In this document: piece by piece, positions 10,923 to 21,502 of the stretch | Layout: every line of letters starts with the position of its first letter | Numbering within the stretch: the first letter of the stretch is position 1 | Assembly (NCBI GenBank): GCA_049724395.1 | Contig: JAUGWO010000007.1 | Span: 248,001 to 312,000, forward strand | DNA from: Spongospora subterranea f. sp. subterranea | Lineage: Eukaryota > Endomyxa: Phytomyxea > Phytomyxea > Plasmodiophorida | Reading direction: 5' to 3' | Length of the DNA: 64,000 bases | Made by a program: the position numbers and the translations under genes | Notes under the pieces: generated by a model | Told to the model about the DNA's origin: nothing | The model's database searches: none | What the model saw: only the letters and a program-made list of their open reading frames with translations

Positions 10923-10935
10923 GTCGCCCCTCCTG
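10923..10935. repeat. Right terminal inverted repeat (13 bp)
   Basis: GTCGCCCCTCCTG, perfect inverted partner of 8259-8271. Confidence 0.7.
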
Positions 10936-11262
10936 TTTTCTCTTTCGTATGCAGTATCACTCATTTAGCTATAGTCTATGATGAGTGACTGCTCGTTCAC
11001 TGCCGTCTTGCTGTACTGACATCGAAGATGGCAGGAGCAGTGGGAGGCACTTTCAATCGATTTTCCCTCCGTTCAGGATTTCAAGTCGTTGTTAAAACAT
11101 ATTCGAACATGGATTTTCACATACTGTAGTCAAATTTGCATGGAGCTAGCCTATTGTGCTAATTTGGTTACCCACAACATGTCGAATTCAATCCGCTGCT
11201 TGTATAAGCAATTCTGCTCAAACCACATTAAGCTTTGACTCCAAGTTTCTTGACGCCAATGC
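10936..11262. other. Spacer between transposon and aldo-keto reductase gene
   Basis: No gene is recognised. An ATG at 11026 on the + strand opens only 32 codons (MAGAVGGTFNRFS...) with no convincing splice partner. The 3' UTR of the aldo-keto reductase gene lies at the right end. Confidence 0.4.
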
Positions 11263-12528
11263 TCATCCCATACGTGGAATTGGAAGAACTGGGGCATTTG
11301 ACAATATATCCTCGATGGATTTCGCAATCTGATCAGTTATTTTGGGCACGACGCTAAGAGCCTGCAAATTTTCTCTCACTTGTGATGGTCTGGTTGCCCC
11401 TATGGCCCGTAAATTCAGTCCTTATTAATCAGTAATAAATGGCATTACCTGTGATAACAGTCGATACATTAGGATTTTTCAGACACCACGCTAATGCAAG
11501 CTGTGCCAAGCTAACTCCCAGTTTTTCGGCGATAACCTTGAGCTGTTTAACTTTTTCGTTTCTCTGTTGTCCCTGTTCTGTTGTTAGATTCGCTCGAAGC
11601 TTTGCCATGATTGCATTATCCTGAAGAGCCAGGCGAGAACCACTCGGAATAGATCCATCGATATACTTTCCAGTCAGAACTCCTGACGCAAGTGGAGACC
11701 ATATCGTTGTTCCGAGACCTTGAGGGTGTCCGTATAAGACCAAATCGGGGACGATGCAATAATTTACCATGCTTTTTGTATAAAGGAAGATACTCCTTCT
11801 CAACACGTTCCCGATTGAACATATTGTATTCGGGTTGTTCCATTATTGGCGATATCAAATTGAGCTTCTCTGCAACACGGCAAGCATCTGTTATTTGTTC
11901 TGCGCTCCATTCACTAGTACCTTGGTAAATCCGTAAATAAACAGCCAACCAACTACCCTAGAATATTTACGCCAACTAACCCCAGTAAAAAGCTTTTCCT
12001 TGCTCAATCAGCCAATTGAAGGCCCGAACAATCTCTTCCATTGGGGTTAAATCGTCTGGGCGATGTGCAAATATTAAGTCCACGTAGTCCTTTAAAAGAG
12101 GTCAGTATCTAGGTTATAGCTAGTCCAGAACATCTTACAAGTTGTAGGCGCTTCAAAGATGCATTGGCACCCTCAATAATATGCTTTCGGGAAAGTCCAC
12201 GGTCATTAACACCATTTCCCCCCCAGTAAAGTTTTGTTGAAATTACTAATGAACTTCGTGGCCAGTTGAATTTTTTTAAGGCGTCCCCTAGAACTTTTTC
12301 CGATTCTCCGCTTGCATACACTTCAGCAGTATCAAAAAAGTTTACGCCGGCTTCGTAGGCAACTTTTACGCATTCCACAGCGGTACCTAATTTATGTGTT
12401 TAAGAGTCTGTACAGTTTTCAGACACTCTGAAGATACCATCGTCAATCTGTGCTCCTTGAGTTACCCAACCGCCCAAGGACAAAGCAGACACCTTGAGCC
12501 CTGTGTTTCCTAGGAAACGGTACTCCAT
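11263..12528 (-). CDS. Aldo-keto reductase, voltage-gated K+ channel beta-subunit type
   Basis: Six exons (12528-12438, 12386-12139, 12089-11981, 11920-11768, 11718-11449, 11399-11263) sum to exactly 336 codons, giving 335 residues, the usual size for the AKR6 family. Visible blocks: N-terminal [37 protein letters not shown] with the catalytic Asp and Tyr; STKLYWGG with the catalytic Lys; [40 protein letters not shown]; and the cofactor-binding [16 protein letters not shown] near the end. These are AKR landmarks for NADPH binding in a TIM barrel. In fungi and plants such proteins are soluble reductases or channel-associated subunits. A channel partner is not in this window. Confidence 0.95.
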
Positions 12529-12852
12529 TTCGATTAAACTCGCGTCTCAAGGCGCAATAATCCTGAAGATTCAAATGAACTAGTGTGTTTTTCTCCGAGG
12601 GACGGACTCGCCACACATCGGTCGCAACTCACAACTGATAACGGCTACACCATGACTCGCCGCGGTCGGCTGGGTCGCCTTATTCCGCCCGTTTACGGTA
12701 AGTGTCTGCAGTCCCCAAACTTTCACAACTTGCCAACCACTCACTCACTCCGCGCCGCATCTCAATTTTAGCATAACAGGAGTAATTTATCCATACATTG
12801 TTTTCCTTCATCGTTTGCATTTACAATGATCGGCTTTAGAAAGGAACATGGA

Positions 12853-13316
12853 TCATGACTTACTGTTGTTGAGAACCCCAATTTTTGCCTCAAGATATTC
12901 AAAGTGATTATTGAACGATTTATCATCTTGCTGCTATAGACCGAACTGGTTAATACCGAAACAAGTCTGAATATAGTTAACCATGCCTGCCATATTTGCA
13001 GAATGCGGTTTGTCCACTCATCAACGCTGATCTTTTTTTTTTCGGAGATATCGAATTCATTGAAGATCTGTGAAAAACGTCGAAGCTGTCATGAAACAAG
13101 ACGTAAAACAGGAGTGCATGTCACCTCTTCTGTCAAGGCAGATGATGTGTCGGATTGATCATCAAATGCTTTGCAAACAGCTGCAATATCCTCTGCTTCA
13201 AGGAAGCCGGAACTGTTCAAATCACATAACGCAAAAGCTCGAGCTATTCTTGCAGTTCTCGAATCCATACTGAATACCTGGTTGAGTCTCTTTCCTTTGA
13301 AATTCATGCGCACCAT
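12853..13316 (-). CDS. EF-hand calcium-binding protein
   Basis: Exon A (13316-13125) starts MVRMNFKGKRLNQVFSMDSR and contains an EF-hand, RAFALCDLNSSGFLEAEDIA. A 57-base intron (13124-13068) joins in phase to exon B, which holds a second, degenerate EF-like loop (IFNEFDISEKKKISVDEW). The 3' part is uncertain. A last exon ending at 12853 (FNNHFEYLEAKIGVLN) joins in phase only if the preceding intron is very short (23 or 29 bases); otherwise the frame continues differently. The start could lie in an upstream exon, because the frame opens only after a TGA near 13360. It is likely a small calcium sensor; the target is unknown. Confidence 0.6.
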
Positions 13317-13707
13317 ATGCTTTGACACTTCACTACCGTAGATCAATGTTTTCGATCACATAACTATCCCAAAAAATCTTCATGATTTGGCATGAGACAA
13401 CGTGCAGAATATCGGTGTTTTGCTTATAATCGTATTTGCATTATCAGTTTGTTTGTTGTTCATAACCAAGATCTCCTCTTGAACATGAATCGTGGTACAA
13501 TCTTCCCTCGTCATTTCCTAGTTTTGCACAGACACAAGAGTAGTGTTTTAGTTTTGTTGGAGAACTGATGTTTCCCGGAATCCGACGACTATATGTAGTA
13601 GGCTGACGACTTGTCGGCTATCGAGCCATCCCTGCCGGACGAAGCGGACTCCTTACGAGAGTGTACATTATAGGAATTCTCAATACACAATACTGTAGTT
13701 CAATCAT

Positions 13708-16700
13708 ATGAACGACAATGATCATCAATCTTTAGGCGATAAAGAAGATTTTGTGCTTAGCGATCGCTCCGAGGCGGTGTTGCAGGGTCTCGTGTCTGCT
13801 GATAAATCCGGAAATGAAGAGAGTGACGTTTTCTCTCAGCTTGATGAGCCCAGCTTCGACCTAGATCAATTTGTTAATCGACTGCTGCCTAATCCAGCAT
13901 CGCTTCAAGATTTGCCTGCTTATGTCGAAAAAATAGATGCACAGTGTCGTGATCTCGACGAACAACTTCGCAGGTACGTATGCGATGTTTTCCGGTTAAG
14001 TGATATCAATTAGAGCTCGGGCTTAGCGAGGTTCGCGATGCGGCTTGTTCCAGGGCTCGGACACGCACTGCATTGAATGACACTCAGGAAGTCGTTGCTG
14101 ATCTTTTCAAGAAGGTCAACTCCATATCTACCAAATCTGAGTCATCTCAGCAGCTCGTTGCTGATATCTGTCGCGATATTCGAATCTTGGTTTGCCCGCA
14201 GAATCTTGCTTGAACTTTCTCTCGTTTCATTATAGCTTATTAGGACATCGCAAAGAAAAATTTGACAGCTACGATTACAGCCTTGAAGCGGTTGCATATG
14301 TTAAGCAGCGCTGTAGCGCAGTTGAGAGGAGCGACAATGCAACGAGATTTTTCCAGGGCAAGCAATTTGCTCGAAGCTGTTCAGGCATTAGAAATCCATT
14401 TCCTAAACGTTGAAGGTGTTGCCAAATTGGTATAAGTTCTTTCTCATTTTTAGCAATGCCGACTCTAATTGTATTAGTCTGAGATTAAGAGGAAGATTGG
14501 CGAATGTAAAGACGCCCTTCGTGCTGCGACTTTTGAAGCATTTGGGGCAGCAGGCGCTGGCGCGATAGAAAACAAACAAGTCCTGGCCGAGGTAAAACGT
14601 TTTACGGTTGTTGATTTCGTTTCTGAAAGCTGGAGCTGGTCAGGCCTGTACCGTTGTGGGCGTTCTCGGGTTAGAGTGCCAAACCTCATTGATCGATTCC
14701 GTTATTCGCCGCCAAATGGAGCCCTATAAAGCTATATTCACTCCGAGCGACATTAGTGGCGCTGGGCAGGTACGAACGAAGGTACCCGTGCGAAATTTTT
14801 CACTCCTTTTTCCCTCAGGTGGAAGATGCGTCTTTTGAGAACGCCGATCGTCGTTTTGCTTGGTTCCGACGCCAGATTGGCAATTTCAAAGACAGGTTCA
14901 AAGGTGTTTTCCCCTCTTCCTGGAACGTGCCGGGACTATTGGCGCATGAGTTTTGCATTATCAGTATGTTTGCGGCTTCAATACTATCAGGTTTTTCATA
15001 ACATTTTCAGCGCAACAGCATCTAAAAATTCTACTGAAGGCTGCATCTCGTGACAGTGAAATGGATGTGGCAGTTCTGGTTCGAGTTTTAACGCAAACAA
15101 TCGGATTCGAGAAAGAACTCCAAAGTCAATATGGTTCTTCAATTTCTGAAGTGCAATCCCATCTTCAACAGGTTGTTGATTACGCAGTATTGCTTTGCTG
15201 GTCATTGATTGAGATGTATATATTGTTTAACTGCTAGGACGGTCAGAGCCAGACGGAATTCCAAGACGAATTGGATAATGACGTTCTTCCAGGTGCCCCG
15301 CGTAATGCTGCCCCGCCTCCTGCCCGCATTTTTTTCAAATTGTTGGTACCATCGGTTTACGGTTGTCACAAATTCAATTTCCGCAGCGTCATTTCTTCGT
15401 GCTTCGAGCCGTTTATGGGATGTTATGTAACTCTAGAACGCAAAAATATGGGAGAGTGCGTCTTCATAAATTCTGGAAGGCAGCAATAATGATCTACGTT
15501 TACATTAGGTTGCTGCAGTCTCTAAGTGTGTCGGAACTCTGGATTCTTTCTGCACCTGTCGCTACAAGCTTGCCGAAGATATAAAGGCTCTGACCAATTG
15601 TTTCTATATATCAAAAAGTAAGATTGCACATGAATCAACATGGCCGTTTTGAACCTTCTTCAAAGCTCAATGAAGCGTTGCTGTAACCTGGATCAAATGC
15701 CCATTTTAGATGACGTGCAACAAGTTTATGGTTCAGGGTTAGGTACCTATTGTTCATTGTTGGAATCGCAATCGCGCATCATAATGAGAGGAGATCAACC
15801 TGCCCCTTCTGCGATTCCGTCTGCATCGGCAACCAATACCGCCGTCACAATTGAGTTGTCTCATCTGCAAATGCAATCTTTGGGAGTGCTGATTAATACG
15901 GCAGAGTACTGTTGATTATCACTGGATTCTCACATCTTTGATCGTTTCGACAGGTATTGCAGTGAGACACTTCCTCAACTTCAGGATTCTTTGTCGAAAG
16001 CTGTCGGGCATGAAGTAGATTTAAGCTCAGTCCAGGTGCAGTTATCTTCCTCACGAATAGTATTTGGTATAAAGTCTTAAACAGGAAAAATTCGACGCTC
16101 TGATTACGACTACTATTGAGGATGTTGTTTCGATAATCATGTCACAAGGTGAAAAGGCTTTATTGGCGATGGGGAGGTTGCCCCTGGCAACCATGGACAC
16201 GGTTTGATTTGGCTTACTATAATTTGCACTTTCTTATAGATGATAGGTTGGGGATACTTCCAGTTACGTGCTGCAATTGAAAGCGCTCTTTCAGGTAGGT
16301 TGTTCCCCTTGCATCGATGTGCTGCCCTTTGTAAACCGCGCGAATTTCTGAAGGAAAAAGTTTCGTCTTTATCGGCTGTAATATCCGCAGTTTATCACCA
16401 CGTTTTCTGTAGCCGTTTAGCATCCACTTTTCTTCCTAAGTTCATGATGTCTATCTTACGCTGCAGAAGAATCAATGATTTTGGTGCCCAACAACTTTTA
16501 CTAGACACTGAAGCTTTCAAAATGGTTCTTCTTAACCTGCCCTGTCTGGGAAGGTAGGGGTCTCAGCTTTGTTTTGTAAAGTTTTCCGTCTGATTGTTGT
16601 CGACGCAGTGATAAGCAGGTAGACCTAAACGCAGCTAAGAAGCGACCGCCAAAAACCTATACTACTGTGTTGCTAAAACAGGTAAAATAATTTTATCTGG

Positions 16701-17027
16701 CAAATTGTGTTTTATTTGTGCAGTTAGGAAAAACGGAAGCGATTTTGAAAACTATCTCGGCGTCGCCTGATTCGCTTGCCGAGGTATACGTTGTCACTCA
16801 CTGAATCACTTCTTTTGAACTCTAACACATGTGTTGTGATGCAGACATATTCCACACTCTTACCGTTGGGAAACCAGGCGGATTTGGTTCGCATAATGGA
16901 TTTAAAAGGTCTAAAAAAAACGGAACAACAACCCATTTTGAAGATGTACAATGGTATTTGCCCTGTACAGTCTCAAATGGAACCGTTTTTCAAAGACGAT
17001 GGACTGAAAAAGTTTTATATCTTTTAG
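13708..17027 (+). CDS. VPS53: VPS53, GARP/EARP tethering complex subunit
   Basis: The gene starts at the ATG of MNDNDHQSLGDKED. The family's N-terminal block follows: FDLDQFVNRLLPNPASLQDL, then LNDTQEVVADLFKKVNSIS, QLVADICRDIR, and a DRRFAWFRRQIGNFKDRFKG-like block with FPSSWN. The C-terminal part has LPKFMMSILRCRRIND, QLLLDTEAFKMVLLNLPCLG, KRPPKTYTTVLLKQLGKTEA and DLKGLKKTEQQPIL just before the stop at 17027. These match human VPS53 block by block. About 15 short introns interrupt the gene. The first appears to be only about 37 bases (13978-14014) if the phases are read as I do. The protein tethers endosome-derived vesicles at the trans-Golgi. Exon limits in the middle were not all resolved. 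Confidence 0.92.
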
Positions 17028-17196
17028 TATTCGCTATGCCAATGTAATACAATAACGGTGACATATCTCTGTTGTTGTCATGTATTTATCGGTAACATCT
17101 GATTAACATCAAGTCCACTCGTTGTCGTGTGCCGAAATTAATATCTCAATTTACCTTTGTTTCGCGTCAGTTTTGCCATACTGACTCCACGCCACA

Positions 17197-17712
17197 ATGG
17201 CGTCTGGTCATCAGCATTTTTTATCACGTGCCAAGGTATTCGATGACTTAGCATTCCTTAGCCATGTTGCAATGGCAAGAAGCCAATCGGTTTCGTCGTT
17301 GAAAGGCCATCACCTGGTTCGCTCCCAAGATCGTATTCGGCTAACTCAGGGTCAACTTCGCAGTGGCTTCCATCCTAGATCGGAATACGGTCCAGGAGTA
17401 AGCCTTCTACGGCTTCCATCGCTTCGTAAGGATTTGGTTTGTGGATATTGTTTTCATCATGATCGAACTCCCGTCAAGCTGGTGCGACGACGACATTGCC
17501 CTACCTCGTGCCATTTCAATAGTGAACAGCCTCCCGCGGTGACAATCATTCCTCGGGTGATCCGTTCCATGCCAATTATTGTGGAGGAAACAATCCTGTC
17601 CAAACCAGAGCCAATGCTGTGGCGCACCCAAAAAATTGAACATTCTCACGTTGCAAGTCGTAAAAGTTGTTTGCGGCAGTCTCAGAGCATGATCAATTTT
17701 GCTAAAATATGA
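17197..17712 (+). CDS. Basic protein with paired cysteines, unrecognised
   Basis: A single ATG-initiated frame of 171 codons. It is rich in Ser, Arg and His, with an internal CGYC...C...C arrangement (DLVCGYCFHHDRTPVKL, then HCPTSC) at about residues 81-105. Two CxxC-like pairs 15 residues apart could bind zinc, and the helical N-terminus plus a basic zinc ribbon recalls RNase P/MRP subunits of the Rpp21/Snm1 type. That likeness is weak. The gene lies just downstream of VPS53 on the same strand. Confidence 0.5.
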   Translation: MASGHQHFLSRAKVFDDLAFLSHVAMARSQSVSSLKGHHLVRSQDRIRLTQGQLRSGFHPRSEYGPGVSLLRLPSLRKDLVCGYCFHHDRTPVKLVRRRHCPTSCHFNSEQPPAVTIIPRVIRSMPIIVEETILSKPEPMLWRTQKIEHSHVASRKSCLRQSQSMINFAKI

Positions 17713-17760
17713 TGTAAATCACCAGCGATGGTATCTCGCTGCTGCATGGGTTATTGACTG

Positions 17761-18217
17761 ACTAAAGAATTTAATTTTTTTTCGACACTGCTTTGATACA
17801 TTCGTATTACAAGCCATCTTATCAAAGATGATGTGAAGGTAATCAAGCCAATAACGAAGTGCCCCAATGAGGTCCATGCACGGTCCTCGGTGGGTTTTGG
17901 GCAGATAGACTTTGACAGGTGGAGGTTGGGTTCATGTGGGATTAAACTTGGTTTGCATTGAGCGATTTTTCCGTAAACGATCCTTAATATCAAAATCGCG
18001 ATGGTTGTTTGTAACTTAAACGAAGCACGCAGACTGAGAAGCTCCATTATCATCAATCTCTTTCGAGCTCGTCGAGAGAGGTCACATCATCATGAACGAT
18101 CTCATCGGGTAAAGGTCTGCGACAGTAATTGTGATGGTGAAACATACACTCAACGCAAAGAGTCTACATCGCGTGATTTGGTGTCAGATATTTGCGTTGT
18201 TTTTGGAGGACGTCCAT
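17761..18217 (-). CDS. Possible small membrane protein
   Basis: A - strand frame ends in a hydrophobic segment (GHFVIGLITFTSSLIRWLVI) and a short basic tail. Upstream a separate short frame starts MDVLQKQRKYLTPNHAM, and a third piece reads LPDEIVHDDVTSLDELERD. The pieces have protein-like composition and one tail-type transmembrane helix, but I could not join them with consistent splice phases. Treat the start and exon structure as open. Confidence 0.3.
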
Positions 18218-18451
18218 AGAATCAAACCCTGACGAAATCCTGAACTTGTCCTACTGTAGCCCGCTTAATCTACGTGAATCACCACCAAATCATAAAACCT
18301 GGCCTACTCTAGCCCATTTAATCTACAAGGAAACTGACACCCCCACAGTCCACACGGGACATTACCGCATTCCTCAAGAGCAAATTCGCCCTCCTCAACA
18401 GCCAATTTACCAAAGTCGAAACAGACATCACCGCTCTCACCAACACGAATC

Positions 18452-18641
18452 GCAACCGGTAATCTCAAACATGCTACAGGCAGCCAATATTCAACCTCTT
18501 CCAAATTCGATTTTGAAAGGGGTCATCAGCGAATGGAGGTGATTGGTGAATTCCTCATCGTGTTGGACAGTCCATTGGTTTTCGTCGCTTGGAAGGGGTT
18601 GAAATATTGGCTGCCTGTAGCAATATTTGAGATTAGGTTGC
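18452..18641. repeat. Inverted repeat, 52-bp arms (18452-18503 and 18590-18641)
   Basis: The two 52-base arms match in inverted orientation at close to 88 percent, around the shared core GCTACAGGCAGCCAATATT. The spacer is 86 bases. The structure could be a foldback or MITE-like element. Just upstream, a + strand frame at about 18350-18455 reads as a short coiled coil and stops, which may be a fragment of another mobile element. I see no further gene between 18220 and 18887. Confidence 0.6.
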
Positions 18642-18887
18642 CCCAGTGTTGCCAACACAACTTGAGTTGGTGGTCCAGACCACCTCACGGAGTTTCAAAG
18701 GTAAAAGTCCGGAACCTGTTGTCACTGTCAGGTAGGAACATCTGGCGCTTCATTATTGATCCGTCTGGATCTGTTCTGCTAAACCGTTAAAGTCGGTTTA
18801 TACTGGCCAAAGGGCTGTTCAGAATTCGGGAATTTTAGTGAGGTCTGCCATTGCTTAGTCAGTGTGCGTTCTATTGGTTCTACTCGC

Positions 18888-20187
18888 ATGACGTCTAGAC
18901 GAAACCCCCGTCATGTGAATCCATCCGCAACCTCAATTCCAACCGCGATTCCGGGTTTCCGGTTTGACCCGGTTCTGAACCGATATTTCGCTATAGACCG
19001 GAACAATAGATCTTCTGTACAACCCACACCTACGCCCAGTTCTAACCCTAATATGGTCAATGATCAAGTCGTTCGTGAACGTCCTTCGTTGTTCAAAATG
19101 ACACAAAGGCGTAATACGCACTGTTTAAAGGAGCAGTATTTCATGCGAAATGGATGCAATGCTCGGTCTGCGATGATGAAGTGTTTTCAAGAACGGTCGT
19201 CTCTAATTTCTACCATGCCTGGAAATCAGGCTATAGCTTACTGGAACAATGTTATTGTATCATGTGGATCGAGTACAACCGGTGCTGGTGTATCTGAACT
19301 GAACTCTGTCAATGCTCGTCAATCTCCATTTTCAATTGATCCGCTGTCCTACAATGAATCTATCGTCGCCGCCAAATCCACCTCACTGTTTTCATCTTTA
19401 AGTATCAGAAACGGTTATGCTTGCTACTCTACTTTGGGGTCAACGCAAGGTGGATCAGTATCTGTTCAGAATGTGCTCCATCCGGATGTTGCCTTGAATT
19501 TTTCATTTCCTCGCAAAAGGTATCTTCGAATGCGTTTTTTCGTCGCAATGTAACAAGGTTAACGGAGTGGTTTCTCATAGCGTTTGGACTTGCGATCCAA
19601 TCCCTCGTTCCGAATCGATTGCGATTGGTATTAGTAACAGCGCGATTGTTCTCAATACAGAGACAAAGTCAAAGCGACCTATCGGGCGGATCGGTTCCGA
19701 TGTCATTTCCGTCTCGGCTGAAGATGTACCAATCGTATTTTGCGGAACTAGGTCCGGACGTTTTGAGACTGTCGATCTTCGTTCGCCTTCTCGAACTGTT
19801 GACAGAACTGTACTGCCAAGCAGCGTAACCTGGGTTAAGCCGTTATATGGAAACGCTCGCGTCCTCGTTGGCGCTTCGGATGGTTCCTTAGGCATGTTTG
19901 ATCGCAGAAAATTGGCGGAAATTGTAACTTATATCAACCACCCATCTTCGCCAATGCTTTCCCCCGTAAAAGCTTGTGTTGACGATTCACAAACTTTACT
20001 CTTCTCACATGGAACGGATCGCGTTGTTCGCTGTTTTGACATCACTTCTGGGGCGCTTGTTTTTGCTTCTCCTGAGACTCAACATAGTTCAGCTCCGCTG
20101 TGCTGGGTTCCTGGAGCGCAGGTGTTGCTTTTGGGGCATTCTACTGGATTATCTCAATATGAGTTTAAAAGTCACCACACCATCTAA
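18888..20187 (+). CDS. DCAF4/WDR21-like WD-repeat protein
   Basis: The first exon starts at the ATG of MTSRRNPRHVN; the longer frame opens with GTG. It carries IPGFRFDPVLNRYFAIDR near residue 25, the DCAF4 N-terminal signature, then a WD-type propeller. The second exon (from about 19558) has WD-like blades: VPIVFCGTRSGRFETVDLRS, GNARVLVGASDGSLGMFDRR, LLFSHGTDRVVRCFDITSG. DCAF4 proteins are substrate receptors for the CUL4-DDB1 ubiquitin ligase. The intron between exons (around 19520-19557) is odd: the obvious GTATCT donor and ACAAG acceptor do not keep frame. Other sites (a 36- or 71-base intron) do. Confidence 0.78.
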
Positions 20188-20282
20188 TGGATGAGGGTAT
20201 TGACATGAATGCGGAAGAATTTCGGTTTAACTAGCCTGTTTACCAAACACTCCGATTGAATTATTGAATGTATTTATTTGTT

Positions 20283-20310
20283 GGATATATATATATATTT
20301 AAAATGTAAA
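20283..20310. repeat. (AT)n tract in the 3' flank
   Basis: A short run of alternating A and T lies between the convergent DCAF4-like and triphosphatase genes. Confidence 0.7.
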
Positions 20311-20409
20311 TTATAATAAATCTTGATCTCTATATAATATTAACCGTCATCGACTTGTTTGTTGCTTTTTACCATTACATTTGGTCAAAAGTGCATATTC
20401 CTTGTAGAT

Positions 20410-21137
20410 TTATGTTGTTGCATCTTCCTCTTTGCTTTCTTCGACGTTGCCCGAATACCTCCTGTAGAGCTCAGCTAGAAAATGTTCGTGCTTGATTCCG
20501 GGTGGCCTTGCCAGTTTAAATCGATTTATAGCGTCGCTCGGTGTTAAATGATGAACTTGGCACAAATAGCAGCATACTAGGAAGCCTGTCCTGTTAAACC
20601 TAACCACCGATTTATTCAATACAACAAGAGAACATTTAATTATCTATGGAATGACGGACCATACCCATAGTGGCAATGTACTGCAATCAATCCCTGTTCC
20701 ATAGAAAACCAATTAGTATAACAACGAAATGCATGAAAAAACTAGTCTTACATTGATCTGATCTAGCGGAAGATTGTCTTGTACTAGATTGATGAATTTA
20801 TCGACATGCTGCTGGCTCGGGATGACTTTCGACTCAAAAGATAATTTTAGATGGCGAACGTTGGGGAAGTGATCGCTGATTTTGTAATCTTCCACTTCCG
20901 AGCTAAGGTCGATAATGCTGGATACGTTCGGATTTGCGCTGAGGAACGTTTCAACCGTGTGTCCATGGGATTCAACCCTATTGTTGACAAAAATAGAGTG
21001 AATATCTTCAGCAGCGCATCAGGAAAATACTCCTACGTTGACAGCGCCTTGGTTGGTAACAGGCACGTACCAGACACTCTGGTTCCAAAATCTTCCACCT
21101 GAGACCATTTGTCGAGATTCTTGTCAACACCTCGCAT
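20410..21137 (-). CDS. RNA 5'-triphosphatase, cysteine-phosphatase type (DUSP11/PIR1-like)
   Basis: Four exons (21137-21037, 20977-20752, 20693-20665, 20599-20410) sum to 182 codons. The N-terminus reads KWSQVEDFGTRVSGTCLLP, then IIDLSSEVEDYKI. The active-site loop is assembled across intron 3 as HCHYGFNRTG, the HCxxGxNRTG signature of RNA triphosphatases related to DUSP11, baculovirus BVP and the N-terminal domain of metazoan capping enzymes. It is followed by DAINRFKLARPPGIKHEHFL and a LYRRY motif. Such enzymes remove the gamma- or beta-phosphate from 5'-triphosphorylated RNA. There is no guanylyltransferase domain; the protein ends in an acidic tail. The conserved Cys, Arg and the Asn typical of RNA-specific members are all present. 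Confidence 0.9.
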
Positions 21138-21502
21138 AGATATATGGCTACTCAATCTATGACACCGTCGGCCTGAGAACACATCAACGGACTAACAACC
21201 CAATTGATTTGCTGGGATAGAGATTATCACGATAACACGACGATTAAGGACCGGAAGTCGCAGCCGAACAACAGTCACTGAACCATTATGTCCTATATAC
21301 ACTACATTGTACTTCACATTGACAGACATGTGCCATCAGAAAAAAATACAGAATGTGAGAAAACAGAAAACACAATCTCAGGATTCTGTAAAAAGCCTGC
21401 TCGGTCAATTGAAACAGACATTGTCAGCGTTTTCAACTGAAAAACTAGCCGGCAATATCTTTTGCAACGTCCCGAAAGCATTGTCTATAGGGTTTGTTAA
21501 TA
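21138..21502. other. Spacer between triphosphatase and E2F genes
   Basis: Holds the promoter side of the triphosphatase gene and the 3' flank of E2F. Only short frames without recognisable content are present. Confidence 0.4.

Larger units (their letters stand above)
8259..10935. mobile_element. 2.68-kb DNA transposon with 13-bp terminal inverted repeats, family unassigned
   Basis: The left end CAGGAGGGGCGAC (8259-8271) is mirrored perfectly by GTCGCCCCTCCTG at 10923-10935. Subterminal regions also share a GGGACCCTGGTCCA-like word (around 8311-8325 and 10857-10872). The inside carries a decayed multi-domain protein on the - strand. No clear target-site duplication is visible (flanks ...TCAGAGG and TTTTCTC...). 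It lies about 280 bases beyond the hAT remnant. The terminal repeats plus a transposase-like protein make a cut-and-paste element likely, but the superfamily is not one I can name. Confidence 0.65.

Noticed and set aside
12652-12771. Short + strand frame MTRRGRLGRLIPPVY with a GTAAGT donor
   Set aside because: Joining to the best acceptor gives a stop after one codon (about 16 residues in all). No second exon is convincing.
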